Under the pieces are notes generated by a model. It was not told the DNA's origin, did not search any database, and saw only the letters and a list, made by a program, of their open reading frames with translations. A DNA stretch of 64,000 nucleotides, from NCBI GenBank assembly GCA_905221605.1, contig CAJNDS010002080.1:475001-539000 (forward strand). Direction: 5' to 3'. Position numbers and translations under genes: made by a program. Of the stretch, positions 11,284 to 22,300 are shown piece by piece (position 1 is the stretch's first letter; the number at the start of each line of letters is the position of its first letter). This stretch comes from Symbiodinium natans (lineage: Eukaryota; Sar; Dinophyceae; Suessiales; Symbiodiniaceae).

Positions 11284-11388
11284 CTTGCAGGAGGGAGAGG
11301 ATCAGAGACGTGCCACTGTCCCAAGTCATGGGCGTGGGCGGATGCTCTTCTGCCCAAAGTCGGATCAAGTCGAACACCTTGCGGGCGG
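11284..11388 (-). CDS. Exon-like island, unknown
   Basis: 105 nt directly next to a palindromic element (11395-11496). Reads AARKVFDLIRLWAEEHPPTP, then MTWDSGTSLILSLLQ, followed by the donor-like GGTGAGT. It is one of the most protein-like islands outside the HIR gene. No family recognised. Confidence 0.45.
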
Positions 11389-11394
11389 CTGGCC

Positions 11395-11496
11395 GGTTCT
11401 TAGTAGGGACTGAGGGGAATGAGGTACCCTATCAAATCCCCGAATTTAAAGTGGGAAATACATAGGGCCCTAACTCCCTCGTTGTCTACTAAGAAC
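11395..11496. mobile_element. Palindromic element (GGTTCTTAGTAGGGA family)
   Basis: 102 bp with GGTTCTTAGTAGGGACTGAG at the left and its diverged complement at the right. It abuts the exon-like island 11284-11388. A related copy is at about 18820-18890. Confidence 0.75.
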
Positions 11497-11988
11497 GGGG
11501 CGCGACTAGGGATTAGGGCTTGAGGCTTAGGGCGGGCTTTAAAGCGCTTGACGCAAAATCGGCTGAATGGTCAGAAGCCAGGTTCATTAGACCCTCGACC
11601 CAAAACCCTAAACCCTAGAGCCTAGACCCTAAAACCTAAACCTAAACCCTAAACCCTAGACCCTAGACCCTAGAGCCCTGACCCTTAACACTAGCCAGAA
11701 TCCACAGACTTGACTCAGAGCTGACCATATTCTCAGGGTAGGCCCCTGGTAGGCGCCGTTCATGCACACGAGACACCCTATAGAGCCCACGGGCCAAGCC
11801 CTCTAACGAGGTTCTGGTCTGGTTTCTGGTTTCTGGTTTCTGGTTTAGGGTTTAGGGTTTAGGGTTTAGGGTTTAGGGTTTAGGGTTTAGGGTTTAGGGT
11901 TTAGGGTTTAGGGTTTAGGGTTTAGGGTTTAGGGTTAGGGTTTAGGGAGAGCTTGTCAGACCCCTTGGTGGCATGACACGCCATATGG

Positions 11989-12104
11989 GGGGTTTACGAA
12001 ACTAAGGTACCCCTTACATAGATCCTCTAACATAGATCCCCAAATAGTAGGATCCCCTTGCAACAAGGACCCCAATGGTCAATAAGGCACCCCGATTTCG
12101 TAAA
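11989..12104. mobile_element. Palindromic element (GGTTTACGAAA family)
   Basis: GGTTTACGAAACTAAGGTAC at the left and TTTCGTAAACCTC at the right, with a repeated TCCTCTAACATAGATCC core. Confidence 0.7.
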
Positions 12105-13319
12105 CCTCTTTATCATTCTTTGCCGGATTTGGCAAGGCAAACGTCTCTGACTTGGTCTTACGCACGACGCTCAACCTGCCCCTCAAGGCACTGGCAGGTC
12201 TAGCCCTGCCCCAATCCCTTCCCATTCGCATCACAAGTCACCCTAAACCCTAAACCGCCTAAACCAAAAACCCTAAACCCTGAACCCTAAACCCTAAACC
12301 CTACTTTGACATCCGACCTTCTACGGGCTTAAGGTTTGCGCAGTCGCTTCGAGGTCGTTGTTTGCTGAGAAAAACAAGGGTGGTGACACCTCGCTCCAGT
12401 TCGCAAGGTCGTTCTGTGGAAAAGTTACAGAAATCAGGTTGCCCTTAACTTGTGTACTTCGGGTATCTTTTTCGCGGCCAAAGCCCTACACCCTAAACTC
12501 TAAACCCTGAACCCTAAACCTTTCCGGGACCTTGTATCATAACCAACTCTGTTCCTTGGCAGCCCATGAGCGCCCCAGGCCCTAAAGCTTAAAACCTTAA
12601 GCCCAAACGAGGCCCGCGCCACTGCGTTAGGCGCGTCAGTCTTGATAGCCTTGCCGAAGGAGAAACCACATAGGTGTTCAGGTTTAGGGTTCAGGGCTAC
12701 CCTGAGCCCTAAACCCTAAACCCTAAACCCTAAACCCTAAACCCTCGTGCTTTGCAGGTTTGGGCGAATGGGGCGTGGGCGTTTCATTGGGGGCTTCGGC
12801 TGCCCCTGATTCTAGGGAGTCTAGGGTTTAGGGTTTAGGGTTTAGGGTTTAGGGTTTAGGGTTTAGGGTTTAGGGTTTAGGGTTTAGGGTTTAGGGTTTT
12901 GTGTATGGCAAGTATACACCAAGACGAAACGAACAGAAGCAGCAGTGCATGTGGTAGATTCTCAAACTTGCGGGACCCCTTCTTCAGGGTGGTATCAGAA
13001 AACGGTTTATGATGCCAAGAACGACATAAACCACAGGGCATGGCTGCGCAAACCATAAACCCTAAGCCCTCAACCTCACACCCGAAACCCTCAACTCAAA
13101 GCCCTAAACTCTTTCCCGAATTTCTACAGTAGACATGTAAATGTTTGTAGAACCTTACAAGTGCAAAGTATGCACATAAATGTAGACATGAGTACCCACA
13201 TGAACCATAATACGTATAATCGGTAGAGGCCATTCGACTCTACCTGCGCAACACGCCCAGAAACCTTCGTCAGGGTGGGGGTCTGCATGCCGCACTCGAT
13301 TTAGATACTGCGATGTCTC

Positions 13320-15137
13320 CTATTGTAACAAGCGAGCCACGTGCATGTGGCCGTTCTCAGCTGCGATGTTTAGTGGCGTGGCTCCACTTGCTAAGGCCAG
13401 GTCCTTGTCCTCCAGCAACAATCGTGCCACTTTCAAGCGGCCGTTCTCAGCTGCGATTTGCAGTGGCGTGGCTCCATCTGCTTTGGCCAGATCTTTGTCT
13501 GCGCCAAACTCAAGCAACAAGCGTGCAACGTCCAAGTGGTTCTTCTGCACTGCGATGTATAGTGGCGTGGCTCCACTTGCTAAGGCCAGGTCCTTGTCCG
13601 CACCAAACTCCAGCAACAAACGTGCCACTTCCAAGTGGCCGTTCTTAGCTGCGATGTACAGTGGCGTGGCTCCACGTGCTAAGGCCAGTTCCTTGTCCGC
13701 ACCAAACTCCAGCAACAAGCGTGCCACTTCCAAGTGGCCGTTCTGAGCGGCAATGAAAAGTGGCGTGGCTCCACTTGCTAAGGCCAGGTCCTTGTCCGCA
13801 CCAAACTCCAGCAACAAACGTGCCACTTCCATGTGGCCGTTCTCAGCTGCGATGTACAGTGGCGTGGCTCCATCTGCTTCGGCCAGGTCCTTGTCCGCAC
13901 CAAACTCCAGCAACAAACGTGCCACTTCCAAGTGGCCGTTCTCAGCTGCGATGCACAGTGGCGTGGCTCCACTTGCTAAGGCCAGTTCCTTGTCCGCACC
14001 AAACTCCAGCAACAAGCGTGCCACTTCCAAGTGGCCGTTCCGAGCGGCGATGAAAAGTGGCGTGGCGCCATCTGCTTCGGCCAAGTCCTTGTCCGCACCA
14101 AACTCCAGCAACAAACGTGCCACTTCCATGTGGCCGTTCTCAGCTGCGATGTACAGTGGCGTGGCTCCATCTGCTTCGGCCAGGTCACCAAACTCCAGCA
14201 ACAAACGTGCCACTTCCAAGTGGCCCTTCTCAAAAGCGATGAACAGTGGCGTTGCTCGATTTGCTTTGGCCAAGTCCTTCTACACGCCAAACTCCAGCAA
14301 CAATCGTGCCACTTCCAGGTGGCCGCTCTCAGCGGCGATTTGCAGTGGCGTGGCTCCATCTGCTTTGGCCAGATCTTTGTCTGCGCCAAACTCAAGCAAC
14401 AAGCGTGCAACGTCCAAGTGGTTCTTCTGAACTGCGATGTATAGTGGCGTGGCTCCACTTGCTAAGGCCAGGTCCTTGTCCGCACCAAACTCCAGCAACA
14501 AACGTGCCACTTCCAAGTGGCCGTTCTTAGCTGCGATGTACAGTGGCGTGGCTCCACTTGCTAAGGCCAGTTCCTTGTCCGCACCAAACTCCAGCAACAA
14601 GCGTGCCACTTCCAAGTGGCCGTTCCGAGCGGCGATGAAAAGTGGCGTGGCTCCATGGTGTTCAGTTTGGTCCTTTTCCGCACCAGCGTCGAGCAGCAGC
14701 CTTGTGGCGACTTGCCTGTCAGACCTAGCTGCAACATGCAAGGCTGTCATGTTGTGTTGTGCCGTTCGGTTTGGATCTTGAGGTCGCTGCAAGATCGTTT
14801 CTAGTTGTGTTGTGTCATCTGCTTCCACTGCATGGAGCAGCCTGTCAATATCATCGCCAGAGGTCTCGGCAAAGTCCAGAATTACCAGGTGCAATAGGCA
14901 AGGTCCTTTCAGAACCGCCTCTTCGGGCAAAATCTGACCGTCTTCTTGCAGCAGCCGCTGTCGAAACCGGGGATGCCCACACAGCCTTTGGAGACGAAGC
15001 TTTAGGGCGCGCACGTGGCCCGTAGCAGTGTCGCCGGTAATACTCAGCAACTCCTCCGGCTCCAGGCAAGCCACCTCATCCCCAGTCATCATCATCTGAA
15101 TCCGCAACATTGCTGCAACCTTGAAGCAAAATTTCAC
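13320..15137 (-). CDS. Ubiquitin-like + ankyrin-repeat protein, interrupted by in-frame TAG
   Basis: One uninterrupted frame of 606 codons except for a single TAG at 14280-14282, which splits it into 285 and 317 residues. The likely start is Met10 (MLRIQ), opening a ubiquitin-like region (about residues 10-80, with ALKLRLQRLCGHPRFRQRLL), followed by about 15 ankyrin repeats of 33 residues with core GATPLYIAA-NGHLEVARLLLEFGADKD. The domain pairing is frequent in symbiodiniacean ankyrin proteins; the binding partner is unknown. The TAG stands where neighbouring repeats have GAC (LEFGAD becomes LEFGV-stop). Two repeats lack three codons (near 13410 and 14186), both in the loop after LLLE. The 99-bp units are almost identical, and a block of three to four units is duplicated (about 13450-13750 and 14330-14640). 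No intron is needed. Confidence 0.75.
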
Positions 15138-15139
15138 TC

Positions 15140-15590
15140 CATCCCTACTGTGACTGGTTCAAGAAATCTTGACCCAATTGCTTCTCACGTGTGGCAAGGG
15201 ACATCCTCTACAGCCCCTAAACCCAAGGGGTTACGGTTGGTTGGTTGGTTGGTTAAGGAGTTTTCCAAAATGAGGGTCCCTGCAAGCTTACTTAGCCTTG
15301 TTTTGTAAGGGACTATTTGGGCCCGGATAAGTCGTGTTGACTTCCGGGCTGTGGAATTTCCTACTACGATGCTTACGATCATTGTCCGACTCTTCGGCAA
15401 CAAGGCGGTTTGGGGTTAGGGTTTAGTGGCCCCATATGTTCGTGGGGTCAGCCAACACTGGACACACGGTGCCAGCCAACATTGTAGGCGGCACAAAGAG
15501 CTGGCGTTGGGCTTGGGGGCTGCTTCAAATGTTTGATTCTTTTCCGGCTTCTTGCTTTTGATTGTCAGGGCGGGTCAAACTCCTAAACCC
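15140..15590. other. Region upstream of the ankyrin gene
   Basis: About 450 bp with few telomere-like units and a (TTGG)4 run near 15236. It should hold the promoter of the ankyrin gene, but no motif was recognised. 15424-15575 is open on the minus strand (TIKSKKPEKNQTFEAAPKPN) without assignable borders. Confidence 0.3.
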
Positions 15591-15591
15591 T

Positions 15592-15830
15592 AAAACCTGA
15601 CACCCCTAAACCCTATACCCTAAACCCTAAACCCTGAACCCTAAACCCTAAACCCTAAACCCTAAACCTTAAACCCTAAACCCTAAACCCTAGCCCTAAA
15701 CCCTAAACCCTAAACCCTAAACCCTAAACCCTAAACCCTAAACCCTAAACCCTAAACCCTAAACCTAAACCCTAAACCCTAAACCCTAAACCTAAACCCT
15801 AAACCCTAAACCCTAAACCCTGAACCCTGA
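15592..15830. repeat. CCCTAAA array
   Basis: About 240 bp with several hexamer slips (CCTAAA). It abuts the exon-like island at 15827-15949, whose right side is bounded by TTTAGGG units at 15955-16095. Confidence 0.85.
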
Positions 15831-15949
15831 GCACTCTTGTCTTTTGGCTCTTTCGACTGGCTCCCCTCATCTGGGGGAGAGCTCTGTCCTGGTCGGAACA
15901 GCACAGCACGTTGCATGGAAGGGAGCAAATGCCGGAGGCCCAGGTTCGG
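15827..15949 (-). CDS. Exon-like island, unknown
   Basis: 123 nt (exactly 41 codons) bounded by ACTCAG on the acceptor side and CTCAG|GG on the donor side, each abutting telomere-like tracts. Reads PNLGLRHLLPSMQRAVLF and then a polar tail ending KEPKDKSAQ. Unassigned. Confidence 0.4.
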
Positions 15950-16296
15950 CTGAGTTTAGGGTTTAGGGATTAGGGTTTAGGGCTTAGGGTTTAGGGTTTA
16001 GGGTTTAGGGTTGAGGATTTAGGGTTTATCGGTTTAGGGTTTAGGGTTTAGGGTTTATGTTTTAGCAGTTTATCGGTTTAGGGCTTAGGGTTTGGGATCG
16101 TGATTTCAAATCTCAAGGGATGGATTGGGATGCAGGGTTTAGAGTTTAGGGTTCAGGTTTTCGCCAACCTAAAAAGAGCGTGTAGAAAGAATCGAACCCG
16201 GACTCTTGAACTGCTGATCTCCATCCGCGTCCCTTGTCAAACCCGTAAGCCATGTATAGGGTTTTTAGGTTATGGGGCTTAAACAGCCCTAAGGTC

Positions 16297-16402
16297 TACC
16301 TGTGATTCTTTTTACCTACAGTCGAGGAAGTAGCTACCCCTTAATTAGTAGGTATAACTACGGTATCACCCATAAAACTGTGGGTAAAGAGAGTTTCAGG
16401 TA
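16297..16402. mobile_element. Palindromic element (TACCTGTGATTC family)
   Basis: Left TACCTGTGATTCTTTTTACC against right GGGTAAAGAGAGTTTCAGGT. Half copies lie at about 4917 and 17280. Its right arm provides the acceptor-like TTTCAG of the exon at 16400. Confidence 0.7.
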
Positions 16403-16541
16403 CACCCCAACCATCTCTGGTACCTCCAAGCAGCACGCGAGGAAGCCCCGCATTGGTTCCTCAAAAAGGGCCCGCGCGGGCTCGTGGTCCCCGCGTAGAA
16501 AGGGTCGAATCTTGGCTTTTAGTATAGTATCGAAATTGTAG
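16400..16541 (+). CDS. Possible + strand terminal exon, unknown
   Basis: Follows GAGAGTTTCAG at the right arm of a palindromic element (16297-16402). Basic sequence (KQHARKPRIGSSKRARAGSW, then SPRRKGRIL) ending in TAG at 16541. A plausible basic tail, but no upstream exon is certain. Confidence 0.35.
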
Positions 16542-17075
16542 GTTTAGGGTTCAGGGTTAAGGGTTTAGGTTCAGGATCTGGAGGAAGGACGAAGTGAATG
16601 AATGAACTATCATTTATGAGGAAGTGAGTGAATGTATGAGCGAATGGACGCATGAATTTAGTGAATGGTTGCACCAAGTGAGCCAAGAACCGTGTGAAGG
16701 AAGCCCAGGAAAAAGGTCCCCAAAATGTTGTTAAAGGGATGTTCGTATTGTCATTACTGGAACTCCTTCACGAACAGAAAGTAAGAGGTGTTCCTTTATT
16801 GGGGATGTTTAGGATTTAGGGTTTATAGGCATGTTTGGGGTGAGCCTATCATAGAAGCTACAGGGATCAGGGCCCTAAACCCTAAACCCTAAACCCTAAA
16901 CCCTAAACCCTATTTAAGGCTTCAGGGCTTGCTGGGATCTCCGGGTCTCTGCCACGTTCATCCTTTCAGCCACTTTCGGGGCAGGAGTCCTGCGTGAAAC
17001 AGGGACCCGACGTCAGCACATTCGGGTCGCCAGCGCTCTATACTTGCGGGAGGGGGGCTGTTCCGTGTCCCCAAG

Positions 17076-17144
17076 GGTCCATGTACCTAAAAAAGGGTGT
17101 ACTTGGGCCTTACAGTACTTCCATAATAATAAGGTACATGGACC
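17076..17144. mobile_element. Short palindromic element
   Basis: GGTCCATGTACCT ... AGGTACATGGACC, 69 bp, next to an open island at 16970-17075. Confidence 0.65.
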
Positions 17145-17649
17145 GCTAGGGTATGTTTGTAGGCTTTAGGGTTTTGGGCTCAGGGGTTCGGGTGGGGGGT
17201 TCACAACAAAGTGCTCTACAGAGCGTTGACATAGAACAACCCCAAGCCGCTTCATGACTGGCTTAGCAGTCGCCAAGAACCTGGGACTCTATTTGCCTAC
17301 AGCTTAGTAGTAAGCACCTCGCCTATTTCGTAGGCCTAAGTCCTTAAACAACTGTATGCCATATGCAAATAGGGATTTCCGCCAATAGGGGTACCCCCTT
17401 TGACCCCCAAATACTACAAATCCGTGTAAAAGAACCCCGACAGGGTACCCTAACCCTAAACCCTCAACCCTCAACCCTAAACCCTAAACCCTAAACCCTA
17501 AACCCTAAACCCTAAACCCAAATTTTCGGAATCCCCTCAAAATAGGGTCCCAGGGAGAGATCTTGCCTCTTGCAAGGGGGGAGCCTGCACCTTTCGCTCT
17601 GTTCCGCAAGAGCCCTGTGCAGCACCAGGTCCCGGTGTAAGCGGCGACT

Positions 17650-17942
17650 TGAGGGTTAGGTTTAGGGTTTAGGGTTTAGCTGTTTAGGGTTTAGGGTTTG
17701 GCGGTTTAGGGTTTAGGGTTTAGGGTTTAGGGTTTAGGGTTTAGGGTTTAGGGTTTAGGGTTTAGGGTTTAGGGTTTAGGGTTTGGCGGTTTAGGGTTTA
17801 GGGCTTAGGGTTTAGGGTTTAGGGTTTGGCGGTTTAGGGTTTAGGGTTTGGCGGTTTAGGGTTTAGGGTTTAGGGTTTAGGGTTTAGGGTTTAGGGTTTA
17901 GGGTTTAGGGTTTAGGGTTTAGGGTTTAGGGTTTAGGGCTAC
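17650..17942. repeat. Long TTTAGGG array with repeated GGCGG interruptions
   Basis: About 290 bp of TTTAGGG units in which TTTGGCGG recurs at several positions. The repeated interruption implies that blocks longer than one unit were duplicated internally, not added one unit at a time. Confidence 0.85.
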
Positions 17943-18293
17943 TATATAGGGGCCTTAATTTTTCGGATGGGGGGGGGGGGGGTTGTTGTAGTGTAAGTAT
18001 GAAGGGGTCCTATAAGGGAATACTATGAGGATTGATTCCGACCCCCAAAATTGGGGCTTCGAGGTTCTGGGGCCCGCACCTTGGACCCCTAAGGTTGTAC
18101 CCTTTTTTTTGGGGACCCCTTGTAAAGATCATTGTAAGTGCAGCTTAGGAGACTTGTTCAGGGAAAACCTTTAGGGGTACAACCTTGGGGTACGAGCCTT
18201 CATCCCTTGCTCAATAGCCCTAAACCCTAAACCCTAAACCCTAAACCCTAAACCCTAAACCCTAATGGCCCTCAACCGCTGGGTGTTCAAAGT

Positions 18294-18385
18294 TCACATC
18301 CTCGCCCACACTTGAGAGTCCGAGCGGGTGTGCTCACATCTGTAGCTGGCCAGGGGCGCCGGCTGCCCCGGTGAGAAGGCCTTTG
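18294..18385 (-). CDS. Possible terminal exon, unknown
   Basis: Acceptor CCCCTACAG, then KAFSPGQPAPLASYRCEHT and a TGA at 18294-18296. It sits between CCCTAAA (left) and TTTAGGG (right) tracts, as the HIR exons do. Unassigned. Confidence 0.35.
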
Positions 18386-19301
18386 CTGTAGGGGTTAGGG
18401 TTTAGGGTTTAGGGTTTAGGGTTTAGGGTTTAGGGTTTAGGGTTTAGGGCTTATAGGGTTTTGGGGCTTAGGGTTTAGGGTTTAGGGTCTAGGGTTTGTG
18501 GTCTCTAGGGTCTTGGATGGATGGCTCAGGGTTTGGGATTCAAGGTTAGTGTAGGTGTAGCGTTTGGATTTAAGGTCTAAGGCTTCGGGTTTAGGGTTTA
18601 AGGTTTAGGGTTTAAGGTTTAGGGTTTAAGGTCTAAGGCTTCGGGTTTAGGGTTTAGGGTTTAAGGTTTAGGGTTTCGGGTTTCAGGCTTAAACGTTTGA
18701 GGTTTGGGGGTTTGGGGCTAACGTAAGATTCAGGTTTTTGGCTCAGTGATCCGAAGTGAATGTTGCAACTGAGCCGGCATTCAACTCACCCACCCTCCCC
18801 CCCCAAATAGAAGCTTGCTGGTTCTTAGCGGGGACTAAGGGCACTAGGCGCCTGCAGGGACTCGATTTCCATCACTCCCTACTAAGGGCCAGCAATAAAA
18901 CAAAACACCAAACCCCACCCAAGACAGGCCGCATTTCCCGCAACCCCTTGGAAACACTGAATACTCTTGAGTGCTTAAACCCACTGACCTCTGTAAACCC
19001 TAAAGACGGCTCCCGAGACCCTAAAAATCTGCAGGTGAGACACCCTAAACCCTAAACCCTAACCCGTAAACCCTAAACCTAGAAACCCCCAAAAATAGTC
19101 GTAAAGTGCCGGCCCGGGCGTCGGGCTTCTTTTTGGGCCCTTGTCAAGCGTGCAACCTTTTGCTGTAAGGCTTTAACGCCAAGCCCTACCACCCCAACGC
19201 CCAGAAACCCTAAAAAGAAAAACCTTGAGCCCTTAAAACTCTTACATTCCTAAAGCCCTAGAAACCCTCAACCCTCAACCCTCAACCCTAAACCCTCAAC
19301 C

Positions 19302-22300
19302 CTAAACCCAACGAGGGGGGAGTTCAGGGGCTGATTTTGTGACTTCCCAGCGGCCGTTGCGGATCTGGGAGGCCACCTGCAGTTCAGGGATCGGACTCGG
19401 GTTAGGGGGGGCTTGGGGTTTTAGGGTTTAGGGTTTAGGGCTAGTGCTGGTGTGAGCCACCAGCAGGCTGAGCAGAAGGCACAAGTGGAGTAGCTAGTTC
19501 CCCTATGCCTAAACCCAACCCTGCCATGGCGCACACTGAGGCGGAGATTTTACACGCAGAAACAAGCACCAGTAAAGTTTGTGCTACTTGGTTAGGCTTG
19601 GCACCTACAACTATGTGAAATGCTGTACATACTTGAAATGATGTCACGCTCAAGGCTTGGGCCTACAAGAGCATTGGGAAAAACACATGGTACAACTGCT
19701 ACAGGATGACATGTACAGGAGTAGGCTTCAACACTCCTCCTTCGCAACACCGCCAGGGTATTGCGACAAACAAAACCTGTACATGTCCGTCCCTTCCGGG
19801 AGGAGGTACAAGCTCCTACCGAAGGAAAGGCTGTAGCTGGCCGGCTGGCCTCAGAGTGCGAGGGCTCTCACGGCACCTCTTTGCAAAAGAAAAGCACTGC
19901 TGGCAGGACTGTGCAATGGGACGCGCAACCTACCCGTCAGGGCGGTGGATGCCCTAACGTGTGCTATGCTTCGTGCAGTCTGCCTGGCTCCTGTGGCACT
20001 GCTGGCAGACCTCAAACTCGATGAACCTGTGTGAATGGGCAAGTGTGGAACAGGCCTTAGTGCGATGAAGCTTGTTGCCTTCTAGCGTTGCAAAGAAACG
20101 AGTTGGTGCTTCATCGGCCTGTGTGGTGGAAGCTGGCGCATTCCTCCCGGAAGCGGTCACAAGACGCTGTGAGGAACTGGCGGCTGCTTCCCTCTCAGAG
20201 ATTTCTGCCCGGATTGCTTGCTCTGTGCGGTTCCTAAGACGTTGCAACTTGCGTGCCTTGCGCGGGCTTAGCAGCACGCTGCTCGTGCCAAAGGTCCTGC
20301 GGGACAAGAGGGCAAAACTCCACTTCAGAAACTCCCACAAAACAATGGCACAAAACGCAACACCGAAAATGCGGACTGCAAGCATCAGGTCGGCGTCTAA
20401 GGGAACTGGAAGCAACATGTCTTCGGGCTCTTCATCCTGCTGGCTGGCGGCACTTACGACTTGCAAAAAGACAAACAGCATGAACACCGCACAAACAGGA
20501 TGATCACGTTTGCGGAACAGGTAAAACCCTGGCATGCCCCAACAAACTGCTGTCACAAGGCCATCTGCTGCTGCAGCTAAACGCACAGTCGTGAGCAGCA
20601 CACGTTCTGCAAGGGGTTGTTGGGACTCCTCCTGGACAGGAGGCTCCGGCGCGACACCGCTCAAACCCCGCAACCTAACGCACGGCTCCTCCTCGACCCA
20701 GTACGGTACTGGAGTGCCTGAAGCTGCTGCGGGCGGGTTCCGGACACCAGGGCACGGTGCAAACACTGCGCCACGCACGCCAAGCAACAACAGACACAAT
20801 AACAGCAGCTGAAAAAGGAGGTTTGCCGTCAGACGTTGGCGTGCGTTGCGGGTCCCGCCCTCCCGGGGGGAGGTTGCTGGAACTGCAACACTGCTGGGCA
20901 CTGTGGTTTCGCGCTCTCCTCCTGGCCTGGTGGCTAGGTCCTGGCGGTTTGTTGGCTGGACCTCACGCGGCCCAAACACGCACAACCCACCAAAACCATC
21001 TAAACTAAACCTGCCCGGACAACACGGCAGTGGACCTGGCACCTGTGCAGGCCCATCTCTTCCGAGTGGCGAGAGTGGCAGACGAGTCCAGTCCAAATCA
21101 TAGACGCTTGAATCCCCATCACCATCAAGCTGGTATCGTGTGGGGTTGTCGTCACACTCATCGTCGGCGTCCAACCTGAACCAAATGGTTGAGGACTGCT
21201 GCAGGCACACTTTGGGATCCAAAACTTGGGTCCCACAAACCCCCTTTTTCGGCTCCAAAAGGGGGGTTTGCCCTGGCCAAATGGGCGCGGTCATTTGGGC
21301 ACTTTTTCCATGTCCCCGCCCTGGCTTCAGACTTGGACTTATATGTTCAACCTGCCCTCCAAGGGGCAAACCAAAGGCCTGGAGTGCTTTGGCTATGACG
21401 AGGGTTGAAGAGACCTCGTTTGCAGCGCGGTTTGCAAGCGTGCTGCGTGCGTTTTCACGCTGAGCCTCCAACTCAGCGATTAGCGTCAATGCCCTATCAC
21501 GCTCAATCACGGGGCAACCGTTCTGAACCATCAACGTGGTGTGCTCACCCTCAGGGGAACGCAAGAAACACTCATCAGCTGTCCAACTCAACATGTACCC
21601 CAGCCGCGCGACAAGCTGTCCTAGGGGCACAATTGCAGTCGGCAGCTCATCCCTCCCGGGAGGCGTGAGTATCACCCCATGCTTGGTGATGCGCATGTGT
21701 GATGTGTGGCCCCCCGCTAAACCAACCTGCACCTTGTTTGTCTTGACCCACTCCTCCTGCGACGATGCTGGCCGTAAAGGGTGCGTGGCCCCTGAGTCTA
21801 GAAGGGCATGTCCAATCAAAGGTGGCTCGGACTCCACGGCTTGGGCACCGGGCAACCCCTCGATCTCGGCTCGAGAAGGGGGGTTTGCTTGTGGGTCATT
21901 TAGAAGGCAACTAGCTGGCATGCTTGAGCAAAGGGTGAGCTTCTTGAGGGATGGATTTGAAGGCTGCTGCAAACCATCTCCGTCAGGAGTGGGGGCCGCT
22001 GGCGCAGGCACTGTGGATACTGGACCCTGCGACGGCTGTTGCCCATGAGTGGCATGCGCAGCTTCAAGCTGCCTCAAGGCGTGGGACGCGTGCTGAAGGA
22101 AGGAATCCATAGACAGAACAGGCGCGGCCTGGACAACGGGTGGCGCGGAGGATGACGTGGAGGTGGAGGCTGCCTGGACTGACGGCTTCTGTTCCGGTGC
22201 CGTTGGCTCGGCCTTTCCAGCCTTGCAATCTTTGACGCGATGGTCCTCAGAGCCGCAATTTAGGCACTTCTTAAACCTTGCAGCCGCTGGCAGGTCGCTC

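Noticed and set aside
13345-14530. Several + strand open frames of 60-225 codons (RATSKWPF, LHLLRPGPCP repeats)
   Set aside because: Antisense and shifted readings of the near-identical 99-bp ankyrin units; open only because one unit is open.
16150-16260. Possible minus-strand tRNA (GGTTCGATTC box B-like, TGGCTTACGGG box A-like)
   Set aside because: Acceptor and T stems do not pair. The + strand reads as a coding-like stretch (RTRTLELLISIRVPC) ending at a GTAAGC donor.
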